Positions 35,568 through 44,388 of a stretch of 64,000 nt of DNA are shown here, piece after piece. The stretch is taken from the NCBI GenBank assembly GCA_013112685.1, contig JABFGC010000001.1, forward strand, positions 620,001-684,000, written 5' to 3'. Positions within the stretch are counted from its first letter, which is position 1, and each line of letters opens with the position of its first letter. The stretch is from Chloroflexota bacterium. GTDB taxonomy: Bacteria; Chloroflexota; Anaerolineae; Anaerolineales; Villigracilaceae. Made by a program: the position numbers and the translations under genes. Under the pieces are notes generated by a model, which was not told where the DNA came from, did no database searches, and worked only from the letters and a program-made list of their open reading frames with translations.

Positions 35568-35998
35568 TCAGGCGTGGGCGTATGATTTGTTCAATTCCCG
35601 AATCACGGTTTGCGGCAGTTCGATGAGAATAAAGTAATCTGCTGGGAAAAGATAGTCTTCTCCGCTCTCGTCAATGATTCGCATATCACCGTCGGCTTCC
35701 GCTTCTTTATCGGGAAGCACGCGGTAAATCTTGTGTAACTCCAGCGAGGCGGGATATTCGCTGTTGTCAATGCAAAGAAGGGTTTGCCTTCACGGTGGCA
35801 TTTTGCGGCTTCCTCCAAAAGGTCGTCATCCTGTGTAAATAAGGCACGTTTCAACTCGTGCGCTCGTTGCAGCAGTTTATCGTCACTCAGTTGATCTGTA
35901 CCGTCTTCATAAGAAGTTAGCACATCCACACCCCGTAATCGCAAGCCAGTGGTAATCGCTTTTGGGACGTGGTGATCCATGTAAAGCGAAACCGGCAT
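35568..35998 (-). CDS. DUF5615 PIN-like toxin, N-terminal part joined to another small gene
   Basis: The first 75 codons (MPVSLYMDHHVPKAITTGLRL, then DVLTSYEDGTDQLSD, LFTQDDDLLEEA) are a DUF5615 PIN-like domain with the acidic residues D8, D45 and D56 region expected for a nuclease site. After CHREGKP the original frame gives unrelated sequence. The next frame continues as QTLLCIDNSEYPASLELHKI, later RIIDESGEDYLFPADYF, to a stop at 35568, a separate family of about 70 residues known as a free-standing small protein. The likeliest reading is a deletion joining two genes, or an indel. The start overlaps the DUF433 stop (TAATG). Confidence 0.6.
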
Positions 35999-36309
35999 TA
36001 GATCAGCCCCTTGCCTTTCAATCGCTTCACCAAAGGCGATTCAGGCAGAGAACTTCTGATACTGTCCACCTTGCGGATGCGACTTTCAATGTCCGCATCT
36101 AAATCATCCTGGTGATCCCAGTAATACGCCAACGCCGAATAGATTTGCCCAAGTGTTAGATTTGGGTACTGTCCGTTCAACTCTTCCGCACTCCAGCCGT
36201 AAGCCGCCTGCACCAGGACAAGTTCGACCACTTTCATGGTCGTTCCCTCAATGACAGGCACACGGGCATCATTCAGGACGATATGTTCATAACGAGTTTC
36301 TGCAAGCAT
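35998..36309 (-). CDS. DUF433 antitoxin-like protein
   Basis: A 103-residue protein with the DUF433 winged-HTH: RYEHIVLNDARVPVIEGTTMKVVELVL, then GWSAEELNGQYPNLTLGQIYSALAYYWDHQ. DUF433 genes commonly pair with DUF5615 PIN-like genes as toxin-antitoxin modules, and here the next gene is one. AGGAG lies 8 nt before the ATG and TATAAT about 30 nt before. It should bind DNA and the partner protein. Confidence 0.82.
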   Translation of the reverse strand: MLAETRYEHIVLNDARVPVIEGTTMKVVELVLVQAAYGWSAEELNGQYPNLTLGQIYSALAYYWDHQDDLDADIESRIRKVDSIRSSLPESPLVKRLKGKGLI

Positions 36310-36339
36310 GGTCTTTCTCCTAGACTATGCCGATATTAT

Positions 36340-36588
36340 ACGCTCAAATTGTGCTGTACAGCGCGCGGACAGCGTGACGGCTTGTGCCCAGAATGGGTAT
36401 CCGCGTCCCACAAGGGGATGATATGGGCGGGGCAGAGGAACACTTTGAGGGGACGTTTGGGTTCGGGCATTTTTACCACAAAGGAACACAAAGGTTTTGG
36501 GGATGGTATGGGCGTGACAGAGGCGTTGCCCTGAGTGCTTCGCAATCGAAGGGAACACCTTGAGAGGGCGTTTATCAGTGATGGGCAT
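36340..36588 (-). pseudogene. two broken TIR gene starts
   Basis: Two minus-strand stumps both begin like the flanking TIR genes. From 36588: MPITDKRPLKVF, then an inserted TTCGATTGCGAAGC-type repeat, then LCHAHTIP. From 36470: MPEPKRPLKVFLCPAH, then an insert, then in a shifted frame RHAVRALY, and stop. The intact homologue at 37593 reads KRPLKVFLCYAHADRDAVRALY. Nothing downstream of this point in the TIR fold remains. Confidence 0.7.
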
Positions 36589-36591
36589 GGA

Positions 36592-37593
36592 TTATCCGTG
36601 AACTAGTTTTTCTGCAAGATTTATCACGTCAACCGCCAAAATTTCGGCATCTGTTGTTTTACCCAGTTTCCGCAGGACATCCATTCCTATCTGCGAATCG
36701 ATGTCGCCTATGAGTATTCTATGCCACAAATCATAGGAGGCGCTTGCAGGTTCGCCTATTCCAATCGGTATCAATGGCTTCTTTACACTCAACGCGCGGT
36801 TTGCCACTTTGAGTGTTCCAGGTCCGCCTGCGATCACGATCACCGCGTCACTGATATCCACCACGTAGTCCCTGCGCTGACCATAAGTCTCGCCAGCGAT
36901 GCGCTTCGCGCCAAAATCAAACTCCGCATTAGGGTGCTTAGCCGGGCGAATGACCTGTATCAGGTCAGTTGGGGAAAGGGATTTCTTCCTGCACGCATCC
37001 AAAGCGCCTTCAGCGGACAAACGATCCACGCCTATCGAACCGTTATTAATCAAAATATGCCCTCGCCTTATTACCTGTCCCCCAATATGATAAGCGATCT
37101 TCCCAACCGCATTTGAGATTTCTCGCCCTCCTGTCACCAATATCTTCAGAGCAGGCGGCATTTTTTTGTTTCCTCCAATTATCCCTCGCACATGCAATGC
37201 CTGCCTAAGTTTTTCGTAGCCATCTTCCTTAAATAAATCCACCCAATGCCATTTCCGCAATCCTTCGAGAGTATCGCAATCCTCCAATCGTGCAGGGATG
37301 ATGAAGATCTCCCCTTCAGGCCTTTCCATGGCTGCATCAAGCGCCCACCTCACTTCTTTATGTTTAAATCCTGCCTGAACAAATTGATTTGACAGGCAAA
37401 CAATTATGGCACTTGCTTCGCGCACGGCTTTGCGAATTTCCAATTCCCAATCCTGCCCGGGGAGGAGATTCTCTTTGTCCAGCCATGCGTCTACACCGTC
37501 ATGGATCAATCGCGTGTATAGTGCGCGGACAGCGTCCCGGTCCGCATGGGCATAGCATAAAAACACTTTCAATGGTCGCTTGGCTTCGGTCAT
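36592..37593 (-). CDS. TIR-SLOG fusion protein
   Basis: A 333-residue soluble protein. TIR domain 6-125: RPLKVFLCYAHADRDAVRAL, DAWLDKENLLPGQDW, and candidate NADase Glu 80 in KHKEVRWALD. Then a Rossmann-like SLOG (SMF/DprA-LOG) domain at about 145-330: KILVTGGREISN, then GSIGVDRLSAEGALDAC, then VIVIAGGPGTLKVAN with the GGPGT nucleotide loop near 255. SLOG domains bind nucleotide-derived ligands; in Thoeris, ThsA uses one to sense a cyclic ADP-ribose made by a separate TIR protein. Here both lie in one chain without a SIR2 or membrane effector. A defence or stress-sensing role is inferred. It ends just before the broken TIR stumps. Confidence 0.85.
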   Translation of the reverse strand: MTEAKRPLKVFLCYAHADRDAVRALYTRLIHDGVDAWLDKENLLPGQDWELEIRKAVREASAIIVCLSNQFVQAGFKHKEVRWALDAAMERPEGEIFIIPARLEDCDTLEGLRKWHWVDLFKEDGYEKLRQALHVRGIIGGNKKMPPALKILVTGGREISNAVGKIAYHIGGQVIRRGHILINNGSIGVDRLSAEGALDACRKKSLSPTDLIQVIRPAKHPNAEFDFGAKRIAGETYGQRRDYVVDISDAVIVIAGGPGTLKVANRALSVKKPLIPIGIGEPASASYDLWHRILIGDIDSQIGMDVLRKLGKTTDAEILAVDVINLAEKLVHG

Positions 37594-37618
37594 ATCCGTC
37601 CCGTTTTGGTGGTGAAAA

Positions 37619-37756
37619 CTATCTTGCCAAACATTCTTCAGGGGTTAAAACCGACAAATCTGTTTTTCCTTTGATATGAACGTCCCCGCAACTGACGCAT
37701 ACCATCATCAAGATATTGATTGGCAGTGGCAGACTGGACAGTTTTACGAATTTCAA
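37619..37756 (-). pseudogene. possible PIN toxin remnant
   Basis: A minus-strand frame directly overlapping the end of the 58-residue gene ends DVHIKGKTDLSVLTPEEC, like the last strand and helix of PIN-domain toxins. No acidic active-site residues remain. Weak evidence. Confidence 0.3.
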
Positions 37757-37929
37757 CCGCTTGCGCGCGCCATACGGATCACCTTCGGGTCGCGCGATGG
37801 GCGCACGACATGGGCGCTGGAAAGCTTTGCCAGTTCCGCGCGCAAACGACGCCGGTCTCGCGCCGATAATTGACGGGCTAGTTCCAATGCCGTTTTATAG
37901 GTTGGGCGTTTACGAGCATATACAGCCAT
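37753..37929 (-). CDS. small basic protein, antitoxin-like
   Basis: A 58-residue, Arg/Lys-rich protein (TALELARQLSARDRRRLRAEL then DPKVIRMARASG). Size and helical pattern resemble antitoxins of VapB/RelB type, and a possible toxin remnant follows. No confident family. A start at 37929 was chosen; 37947 is also possible. Confidence 0.4.
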   Translation of the reverse strand: MAVYARKRPTYKTALELARQLSARDRRRLRAELAKLSSAHVVRPSRDPKVIRMARASG

Positions 37930-37959
37930 AGGAATATTATACGCCATCGTTCGTCAGGC

Positions 37960-38060
37960 GCGTCCTACGGCAGTGCACGGACAGCGTCCCGGCTTGTGCC
38001 ATTTATGCCCTGAAAGGGTACGAAGAGGTATGGGCGTGGCACAAAAGGATGATATGCAAA
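37960..38060 (-). pseudogene. third broken TIR gene start
   Basis: On the minus strand LLCHAHT is followed by a short insert and, in another frame, RDAVRAL then a stop. This is the same pair of motifs that opens the intact TIR gene at 37593, and the inter-motif DNA (GGCACAAGCCG) matches the stump at 36470. It lies just past the kinase gene. Confidence 0.55.
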
Positions 38061-38097
38061 GGCGGTATCCTGAATTTGGCGAGGCGGCTGGATGAGA

Positions 38098-39619
38098 TTA
38101 TGGCGCTGCGGGACCAAAGCCGAAAAACCGGATGGTCGTATCTCCCGGGCCGACGTACTCTACGCGGATGGTATGCGGTTCGGTCAACAAGCCCCGAGAT
38201 ATACAAATACTTGACGAATGCGCCGCCGGGCCATTTGGCATCCACGCCTTGCGTATCCCCGCTCCAGACTTCCTCGCCATCCACGAGCACGCGGCACACG
38301 CCGTCGTTGGTGTCGCCCCAAAATTGCACGCCGACTTCCGAGGCGGCATAGGACGTTGACGCCTCCAAAAACGTACCGGAACCCCTCAATGCAATGAATT
38401 GAGAACTCCGCCAGCAAAGCGTCTCTGTACAGTTATCCAGAACGGTCACGCCCTCCGGCGGCGGGAACTCCTGAACGTTGGCATAGGCGATCAAATCAGG
38501 GACATCGGAAAAGGTCTGCGCGGAGCCTTCGTAAAGTGTCACCGTCAGGTGCGGCTCCGGCGTCGCGGTCGGGAGGGATGCCGAAGGAACCTGGGAAGCC
38601 AACAGGCAAATCACGCCCAGAATCCCCGCCCCGGTGATGCAGGCGGCAATCGCCGCAATGGGCAGGAACCCAGCCAATCGTCCGGGTTTTGAAGCGGTTC
38701 TTTGCATCCGCACCGACTGGCTCGGTTCGGAAGGTCCCGCCGGGGCTGGCTTCCCGGATATCGCCGGTGCGTCCGTTACGACGGGCTGGGTTTCCAGCAT
38801 ATTTTCCATCGCTCCGGCCAGGGCTTTTACATCTTCATAACGGTCTTCCGGGTCCCTTGCCAGAACTTTGATCAGGAGCCGTTCGACGGATTTAGGCAAG
38901 CCGCGCACGAACTGGCTGGGAAGCGGCATCGGTTCGGATGCCTGTTTCAAAAGGATCGCCCCGGGGGTATCGGCGACGTAGGGCTTGCGTCCCGTCACCA
39001 TTTCATACAACACAATTCCCAATGAATACATATCGGATTGCGGGCTGGTCGTCCCCGTCCATTGTTCGGGCGCCATGTATTCCGGCGTGCCCATGAACAT
39101 TCCCGATGCAGTCAGGGCGGTGGCGTGTTTTCCCTCTAAAATCCTGGCAATCCCAAAGTCGGAAAGCATGGGTTCGCCGCCCTCGGTGATGAGGATGTTC
39201 GCGGGTTTTATATCGCGATGGAGAATCCCGCGTTGATGCGCGTACGCCACTCCGCGCGTGATGGGCAGGAGCAGGCGGAACGCATCGTTCCACGCCATGG
39301 GCTTTCCTAGCATCCCTTTCAGGGTGCCGCCGGGAAGGTATTCCAGCACCAGGTAGGGAGCGCCTTCGTATTCGCCGTAATCATGCACCTTGACGATGTT
39401 GGGGTGCGACAAACGCGCCAGCGACTTGGCTTCCCGTTCAAAGCGTTTCAGCACCTCGCCCAGCGTTTCCGCAGGAAAGGCGTCTTTTCGAGTGACTTTG
39501 ATTGCCACATCGCGCTCGAGGCGGGTATCGTAGGCTTTGTAAACGGTTGCCATTCCCCCTTCGCCAAGCCGCTCCAACACATGATAGCGGCCAATGGATT
39601 GACCGGAAAGGTCTGTCAT
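38098..39619 (-). CDS. membrane Ser/Thr protein kinase with extracytoplasmic domain (frameshift)
   Basis: Hanks-type kinase of about 505 residues. Kinase domain 11-270: LGEGGMATVY, catalytic Lys in VAIKV, HRDIKPANIL, DFG, GTPEYMAPEQ. Pro/Ala linker, membrane helix about 314-341, then an outer domain (VTVLDNCTETLCWRSSQF, then FWGDTNDGVCRVLVDGEEVWSGD) like a carbohydrate-binding beta sandwich with paired Cys. The last 34 residues (LTEPHTIRVEYVGPGDTT to FGPAAP) are in the next frame; one extra base near 38187 explains this. The start at 39619 follows GGGAG; a GTG at 39625 is possible. It would couple an outside ligand to phosphorylation. Confidence 0.85.
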
Positions 39620-39716
39620 TTTCACTCCCTTTCAGGATGAAGCGGAAAGGCAGTTGCCTATGAAAATTATACAGCCAAAGCCTGCGAAATCCAAACGGCG
39701 CAGACTCGATGCCCAC

Positions 39717-40553
39717 TTAATCATTGATGCGCCGCACCTCGCCGCCGATGAAAATTTCTCCTCCCGCTTCGGGCGCGACCCTGACGGTCAAACGCGAGGG
39801 CATGCCCATATCCTCGCCCTGCAAAATGGTGAAGGTATCGGGTCCTTTCCAGCCGATGTCGCGCAGGTAGCCAGCCAGCGCCGCGGCAGCCGCGCCGGTT
39901 GCCGGGTCTTCGTAGACTCCGCCCGACGCGAAGGGATTGCGGGAATGAAAAACCGCCTCAGACTCCCGCCACAGCAGGTTGATCGTCACCAGTTCCCGCT
40001 CCGCCATCAGCGCGCGAACTTCCTCGAAGGGATAGGACATCTCCGCAAGGGTTTGGCGGTCTTTGAGGAAAATGATCAGGTGTGTGTTGGAGCCCGCCTT
40101 CGCCAAACGGACGGGGAATCTTGAATCGAGATTCTCCCTCGTCAGTTTGAACGCGGCGAGGATTCGATCCACGTATTCCTGCGGCGCATCCTGCGACGAG
40201 GTCTCCGGCGCTTGCAGGGTGGCGGACATTCCCAGGTCCGATTTGGATGCGCGGACGTTGATCTCGCTGTCGTTCAGGTACAGTCTATAAATCCCTTCGC
40301 CGAAGCGCTCGCCCAGCACCGCACCCAACGCGATGGTGGCGTGCCCGCAAAAGGGAACCTCCATGGCAGGCGCAAAATAACGCACGCGCCAGCCGTCGCC
40401 CTGCTTCACCAAAAACGCCGTCTCCGAATAGCCGACCTCTTTGGCAATGGACATCATCACTTCCGCAGAGGGCATTTCATCAAAAAAGGCAACCCCGGCG
40501 GGATTGCCGCCTTTGCCGTTCTGCGAAAATGCCGCGAGTCGTAAAACGTCCAT
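39717..40553 (-). CDS. PhzF-family isomerase/epimerase-like protein
   Basis: A 278-residue protein of the PhzF (diaminopimelate-epimerase fold) family. The conserved catalytic Glu lies in GYSETAFL (near 44); FCGHATIALG and EDPATGAAAAALAGYL are the two duplicated half-domain motifs. PhzF makes phenazine precursors, but no other phz genes are here, so a different small-molecule isomerase is expected. GGAGG precedes the ATG. Confidence 0.85.
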   Translation of the reverse strand: MDVLRLAAFSQNGKGGNPAGVAFFDEMPSAEVMMSIAKEVGYSETAFLVKQGDGWRVRYFAPAMEVPFCGHATIALGAVLGERFGEGIYRLYLNDSEINVRASKSDLGMSATLQAPETSSQDAPQEYVDRILAAFKLTRENLDSRFPVRLAKAGSNTHLIIFLKDRQTLAEMSYPFEEVRALMAERELVTINLLWRESEAVFHSRNPFASGGVYEDPATGAAAAALAGYLRDIGWKGPDTFTILQGEDMGMPSRLTVRVAPEAGGEIFIGGEVRRIND

Positions 40554-40599
40554 TGTGATACCTCCAAAATTAAAAAGTAAACCTCATCCTCTCAGACGC

Positions 40600-40645
40600 G
40601 GTTTACCATTCACCAATTACCGGCTACTGATCACCGATCACTGAA
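40600..40645. repeat. CACCAATTACCGGCTACTGATCACC repeat
   Basis: Mixed CAATTACC and CTGATCACCGATCACTGA units between phzF-like and sdhB, related to 27-120 and 31795-31858. Confidence 0.65.
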
Positions 40646-40656
40646 TCACTCAACGC

Positions 40657-41364
40657 CTAATCCAACTTCCCCGTCATGATCGCCATCTTCACCTCGCCGA
40701 TGGCTTTCGTCACTTTGATCTCGCGCGGGCAGGCTTCGGTACAGTTATAAGCGGTGTGGCAACGCGCAATGCCGTCCGTCTCGGCAAGGATTTGCAAACG
40801 CTGGTCGGCGGCTTCGTCGCGGCTGTCGAAGATGAAGCGGTGCGCATTCACGATCGCGGCGGGACCGTAATACTCGCCGTTCGCCCAATACGACGGGCAG
40901 GACGTGGTGCACGCCGCGCACAGGATGCACTTGGTGGTTTCATCGAAGCGCGCGCGTTCTTCGGGACTTTGCAACCGTTCGCGCCCGTCCGCCGGAAGCG
41001 GGCTGTCGTTGATGAAATACGGCAGCACCTTCTTGTAATTATCGAAGAACGGCTCCATATCCACGATCAAATCCTTTTTGATCGGCAGTCCCAAAATCGG
41101 CTCGACGGTGATGTTCGCGCCCACATCGCGGATCAGCACCTTGCACGCCAGCATGTTGCGCCCGTTGATGCGCATCGCATCCGAGCCGCACACGCCGTGC
41201 GCGCACGAACGTCGGAACGAAAGCGCACCATCAATCTTGCCTTTGATATATTCGAGCACGTCCAGCACGCGGTCGTTCTCGTGCGCCTCCACTTTGTAGG
41301 TCACGTAATTTCCGCGCTGGTCTTTCTCGGGATTGTATCTAAAGATTTTGATTGTGACTTCCAT
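40657..41364 (-). CDS. sdhB: succinate dehydrogenase iron-sulfur subunit
   Basis: Carries electrons from SdhA to quinone. In the 235-residue product the [2Fe-2S] ligands are in RRSCAHGVCGSDAM and C73 of MLACKV; [4Fe-4S] and [3Fe-4S] ligands are in CILCAACTTSCPSY and CHTAYNCTEACPREI. Last gene of sdhCDAB on the minus strand; a repeat of 85 bp separates it from sdhA. Confidence 0.94.
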   Translation of the reverse strand: MEVTIKIFRYNPEKDQRGNYVTYKVEAHENDRVLDVLEYIKGKIDGALSFRRSCAHGVCGSDAMRINGRNMLACKVLIRDVGANITVEPILGLPIKKDLIVDMEPFFDNYKKVLPYFINDSPLPADGRERLQSPEERARFDETTKCILCAACTTSCPSYWANGEYYGPAAIVNAHRFIFDSRDEAADQRLQILAETDGIARCHTAYNCTEACPREIKVTKAIGEVKMAIMTGKLD

Positions 41365-41375
41365 AAAGTCTCCTC

Positions 41376-41460
41376 ATGTCGCTGCGAGGAGGCTGAAAGC
41401 CGACGAAGCAGTCTCCCAGACAAGGGAGATTGCTTCGGGCTATCGCCCTCGCAATGACAT
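41376..41460. repeat. ATGTCGCTGCGAGG palindromic repeat
   Basis: Ends ATGTCGCTGCGAGG and CCTCGCAATGACAT; inner GAAGCAGTCTCCC / GGGAGATTGCTTC. Lies between sdhA and sdhB. Confidence 0.85.
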
Positions 41461-41461
41461 A

Positions 41462-43255
41462 TCAATAAACCCTCGCCTTCGGCTGGTACTTTGTGATCAC
41501 CACCGGCTTGTAACCGATCTCCAGCCTGCCGTCCTTCTTCGTGATCAACGAATGCTTCAGCCAGTTCTGGTCGTCGCGTTCGGGGTAATCCTCGCGCGAA
41601 TGTCCGCCGCGCGACTCTTTCCTGTTCAGTGCGCCGACCGCCACAGTCTCCGCCACTTCAAGCATGTTGCCGAGTTCCCAGGCGTTCAGCAACTCGGTGT
41701 TGAAGATCCTGCCCGTGTCGTTCACGCCCACGTCCTTGAAGCGCCTTTGCAGTTCGCGCACTTTTTCGAGCGCGGCGGTCATATCCTTTTCGTTGCGGTA
41801 AATGCCGACGTCCTCGAACATGACCTTTTTCAATTCATTGGAGATGTCGAACGCGTTCTCCCTGCCCGATCCGTTTCTCAACGCATCAAAAGCGGACCTC
41901 GCGGTTGATTCTGCGTCCCCGGGCAGTTTCTCGAAGTCGGTATGTTTTGCGTATTCCGCCGCTTTGAGCCCTGCATGTTTGCCGAACACCACCAAATCGA
42001 GCAGGGAGTTGGTCCCCAGGCGGTTCGCGCCATGCACCGAGACACACGCACATTCGCCCGCCGCATACAGACCGGGGAAGATCGTGTCCTTATCGTCCAC
42101 GACCACTTCGCCGTATTTGTTGGTCGGGATGCCGCCCATCGTGTAATGCGCCGTCGGCTGGATGGGCATCATCTGCGTTACCGGATCCACGCCGAGATAG
42201 ACGCGGCAGAAATCAATGATATCCGGCAGTTTCGCCAGCACCTGTTCGCCTGTGATTGTGTATGGAGAGCCGTCGGGATTCGTCCGTCCGTCCATCGCCG
42301 CGTAACGGTTCACGCTCTCCGGGCGCACATCGAGATAGACGTAATTCTGCCCGTTGACGCCGCGTCCTTCGCGGATCTCGGTGTAGATCGCGCGCGAGAT
42401 CACGTCGCGCGAGGCGAGGTCTTTCACCGCGGGCGCGTACTTCGGCATGAAGCGTTCGCCCTGTCCATTGATGAGGATGCCGCCTTCGCCGCGCACACCT
42501 TCGGTGATGAGGATGCCGAGTTTGTAAATGCCCGTCGGATGGAATTGGAAAAACTCCATATCCTCCAGCGGGATTCCCCGGCGCAGCAAAATCGCCGCGC
42601 CGTCGCCGGTGTAGGCATAGGCGTTCGACGTGACCTCGAAGATTCGTCCGTGACCGCCGGTGGCGAAGATGACCGCCTTGGCGTGGAAAGTGTGCAGTTC
42701 GCCGGTGGCGAGTTCCACTGCCACCACGCCCGCCGCCCGTCCGTTGACGAGGATGAAATCCAAAACCTGGTATTCATCGAAGAAGTTGACCTTGTTCTTC
42801 AAACACTGCTGGTACAGCGTTTGCAGGATCATGTGACCGGTGCGGTCTGCGGCGTGGCAGGCACGCCTGACGGGTTTGCCCGTCTCATTGTTGGTGTGCC
42901 CGCCAAACGGTCGCTGTGAGATGCGCCCTTCGTGGGTACGGTCGAAGGGCAGACCCATGTGTTCCAGTTCCAAAACGGCGTCAATCGCCTCGCTGCACAT
43001 GAACTCGATGGCGTCCTGGTCGCCGAGATAATCCGAGCCTTTGACCGTGTCGTACGTGTGCCACTCGGGTTTGTCTTCCTCATAGTTGCCCAGCGCCGCC
43101 GAGATGCCGCCCTGCGCCGCGCCCGTGTGCGAACGCGTGGGGTATAACTTGCTGATGACGGCGGTCTTTGCGCCGCGCGAGGCGTACAAGCCAGCCATCA
43201 AGCCTGCGCCGCCCGCCCCCACGACCACCACATCAAACTGATGAACATTTGCCAT
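41462..43255 (-). CDS. sdhA: succinate dehydrogenase flavoprotein subunit
   Basis: Oxidises succinate to fumarate. A 597-residue product with the FAD fold [19 protein letters not shown] (10-28), the covalent-FAD motif [16 protein letters not shown] (His 42 region), active-site HPTGIY, ARG-type residues near [11 protein letters not shown], and [18 protein letters not shown]. Usual length. Follows sdhD in the operon after an 80-bp spacer holding a GACGATGG repeat. Confidence 0.95.
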   Translation of the reverse strand: MANVHQFDVVVVGAGGAGLMAGLYASRGAKTAVISKLYPTRSHTGAAQGGISAALGNYEEDKPEWHTYDTVKGSDYLGDQDAIEFMCSEAIDAVLELEHMGLPFDRTHEGRISQRPFGGHTNNETGKPVRRACHAADRTGHMILQTLYQQCLKNKVNFFDEYQVLDFILVNGRAAGVVAVELATGELHTFHAKAVIFATGGHGRIFEVTSNAYAYTGDGAAILLRRGIPLEDMEFFQFHPTGIYKLGILITEGVRGEGGILINGQGERFMPKYAPAVKDLASRDVISRAIYTEIREGRGVNGQNYVYLDVRPESVNRYAAMDGRTNPDGSPYTITGEQVLAKLPDIIDFCRVYLGVDPVTQMMPIQPTAHYTMGGIPTNKYGEVVVDDKDTIFPGLYAAGECACVSVHGANRLGTNSLLDLVVFGKHAGLKAAEYAKHTDFEKLPGDAESTARSAFDALRNGSGRENAFDISNELKKVMFEDVGIYRNEKDMTAALEKVRELQRRFKDVGVNDTGRIFNTELLNAWELGNMLEVAETVAVGALNRKESRGGHSREDYPERDDQNWLKHSLITKKDGRLEIGYKPVVITKYQPKARVY

Positions 43256-43271
43256 GAATTACTCCTGAAAG

Positions 43272-43336
43272 TTACCGACGATAGACGATGGACGATAGAC
43301 CGTGGAACATCGTCCATCGTCTATCGTCCATGGTCA
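43272..43336. repeat. GACGATAGACGATGG / CCATCGTCTATCGTCC repeat
   Basis: Nearly perfect palindrome between sdhD and sdhA, same family as 18138-18200. Confidence 0.9.
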
Positions 43337-43339
43337 AAT

Positions 43340-43772
43340 TTACGAAGTCCAGATGAGCCACAAACCCATGAGGCTCATCGCAGCCAGAAAAACAATGCTC
43401 AACAGACGCACAATGTTGCGCGCGCGCGCCTGCAATGTAGTCGTCCGCGATCACGACCAGCCCGTGGACGCCGTGCGCCGCCGCAAGCAGCAACAGTGCG
43501 CTGGCGGTCAACCTCCACAGGGGAGTTGCCCAGGCGTCGGTGCTTTGCAGGTCGGTGCTTTGCACGTGAGAGACGTTCGGCATGAATGCCCAGCGCATCA
43601 CGTCCGCGAAGTTCATATTGTTGCGCGCGCCCATCACCAAGGCGCCGATCAACGCAAAGAGGATCAACGCATACATCCCCAGCGCGGAGAGGCGCGTGAA
43701 CAGCCACATGATGGCTTCAAAGTTCGTCAGTCCGCGCTCCTTGAGGGAAAGGGTTCTCGATTTCTTCGCCAT
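43340..43772 (-). CDS. sdhD: succinate dehydrogenase membrane anchor subunit (frameshift)
   Basis: Hydrophobic subunit of about 143 residues. Helix 1 (AIMWLFTRLSALGMYALILFALI), a second helix ending in the heme/quinone-side HGVHGLVVIADDY, then a break in the GCGCGCGC run near 43424-43432. In the next frame ARNIVRLLSIVFLAAMSLMG forms the third helix and ends at TAA (43340-43342). The frame restored by one base is a normal SdhD, so an assembly indel is likely. It starts 1 nt after sdhC. Confidence 0.8.
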
Positions 43773-43773
43773 C

Positions 43774-44148
43774 CTACCCTCCCAGCGCCGTGCTTACGAT
43801 CACAAAGACCGAAACGCCGAAGAGTGGAATGAACACCGCCCATTCGATCCAGATCGCTTCCACATGATAATCGAGCAGTTTTGGGAACAGGTCCAGTATG
43901 GTGATGCGCAAACCGTTGATGGCGTGGAACAACGCGCAGAAGAAAATAAAAATCTGAAAAGCCCAGTTCTCATAGATGCCGTTGAGTATCCCTCCGAACC
44001 TGCCGCCGACAAACGAAGCAAGGATGTGCACAGCGATGAAGATGCCCATGCCCAGCCCGCCGATGCGGTGCAGGATATAAGTCAGGTATGCCGCCGGTCC
44101 CCGATAACGCAGACCCGCGGAAAGGCTGACATCCCGTTTCAAGCCCAT
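43774..44148 (-). CDS. sdhC: succinate dehydrogenase cytochrome b556 subunit
   Basis: A 124-residue three-helix membrane subunit. LSAGLRYRGPAAYLTYILHRIGGLGMG contains the S..RP-like opening and helix 1; VHILASFVGG and FHAINGLRITILDL carry the heme-binding and quinone-side His/Arg expected for SdhC. The start at 44148 was preferred over 44184 because GGAGG lies 7 nt upstream. First gene of sdhCDAB; divergent from qcrA. Confidence 0.88.
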   Translation of the reverse strand: MGLKRDVSLSAGLRYRGPAAYLTYILHRIGGLGMGIFIAVHILASFVGGRFGGILNGIYENWAFQIFIFFCALFHAINGLRITILDLFPKLLDYHVEAIWIEWAVFIPLFGVSVFVIVSTALGG

Positions 44149-44388
44149 GGCTGCCTCCGTGGTGAATTTTGTTACAAGCGCCAATTTTACCCGCTATCGC
44201 CCAAAAGTTTAAGTGGAGAGGCGGGCAAGTCGAAACGTGACAAAAATCCTGCCAATTTCATTCCTGCCGTCCTACAATGAAGGGAACAGAGACCCTTATA
44301 ATCCAATTCCAACCGCTTGCAGGCGGAGCATTTTTACCACATCCATAGACAATATCGGCAAGCGCAACATTCTTTTCAGGAGGCGCAC
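44149..44388. promoter_or_regulatory. divergent control region of sdh and qcr
   Basis: A 240-bp non-coding stretch. For qcr a weak promoter CTGCCA (44249-44254), 18 bp, TACAAT (44273-44278) is visible. No clear sdh promoter or operator palindrome was recognised. Confidence 0.45.

Noticed and set aside
36283..36534. Plus-strand open frame in the TIR island
   Set aside because: It is antisense to the broken TIR heads and has no ribosome-binding site or recognisable motif.
33834..39619. Calling the TIR island a complete Thoeris system
   Set aside because: No SIR2 domain or ThsA-type effector is present; the SLOG is fused to a TIR domain instead, so only a relationship by domain logic can be claimed.
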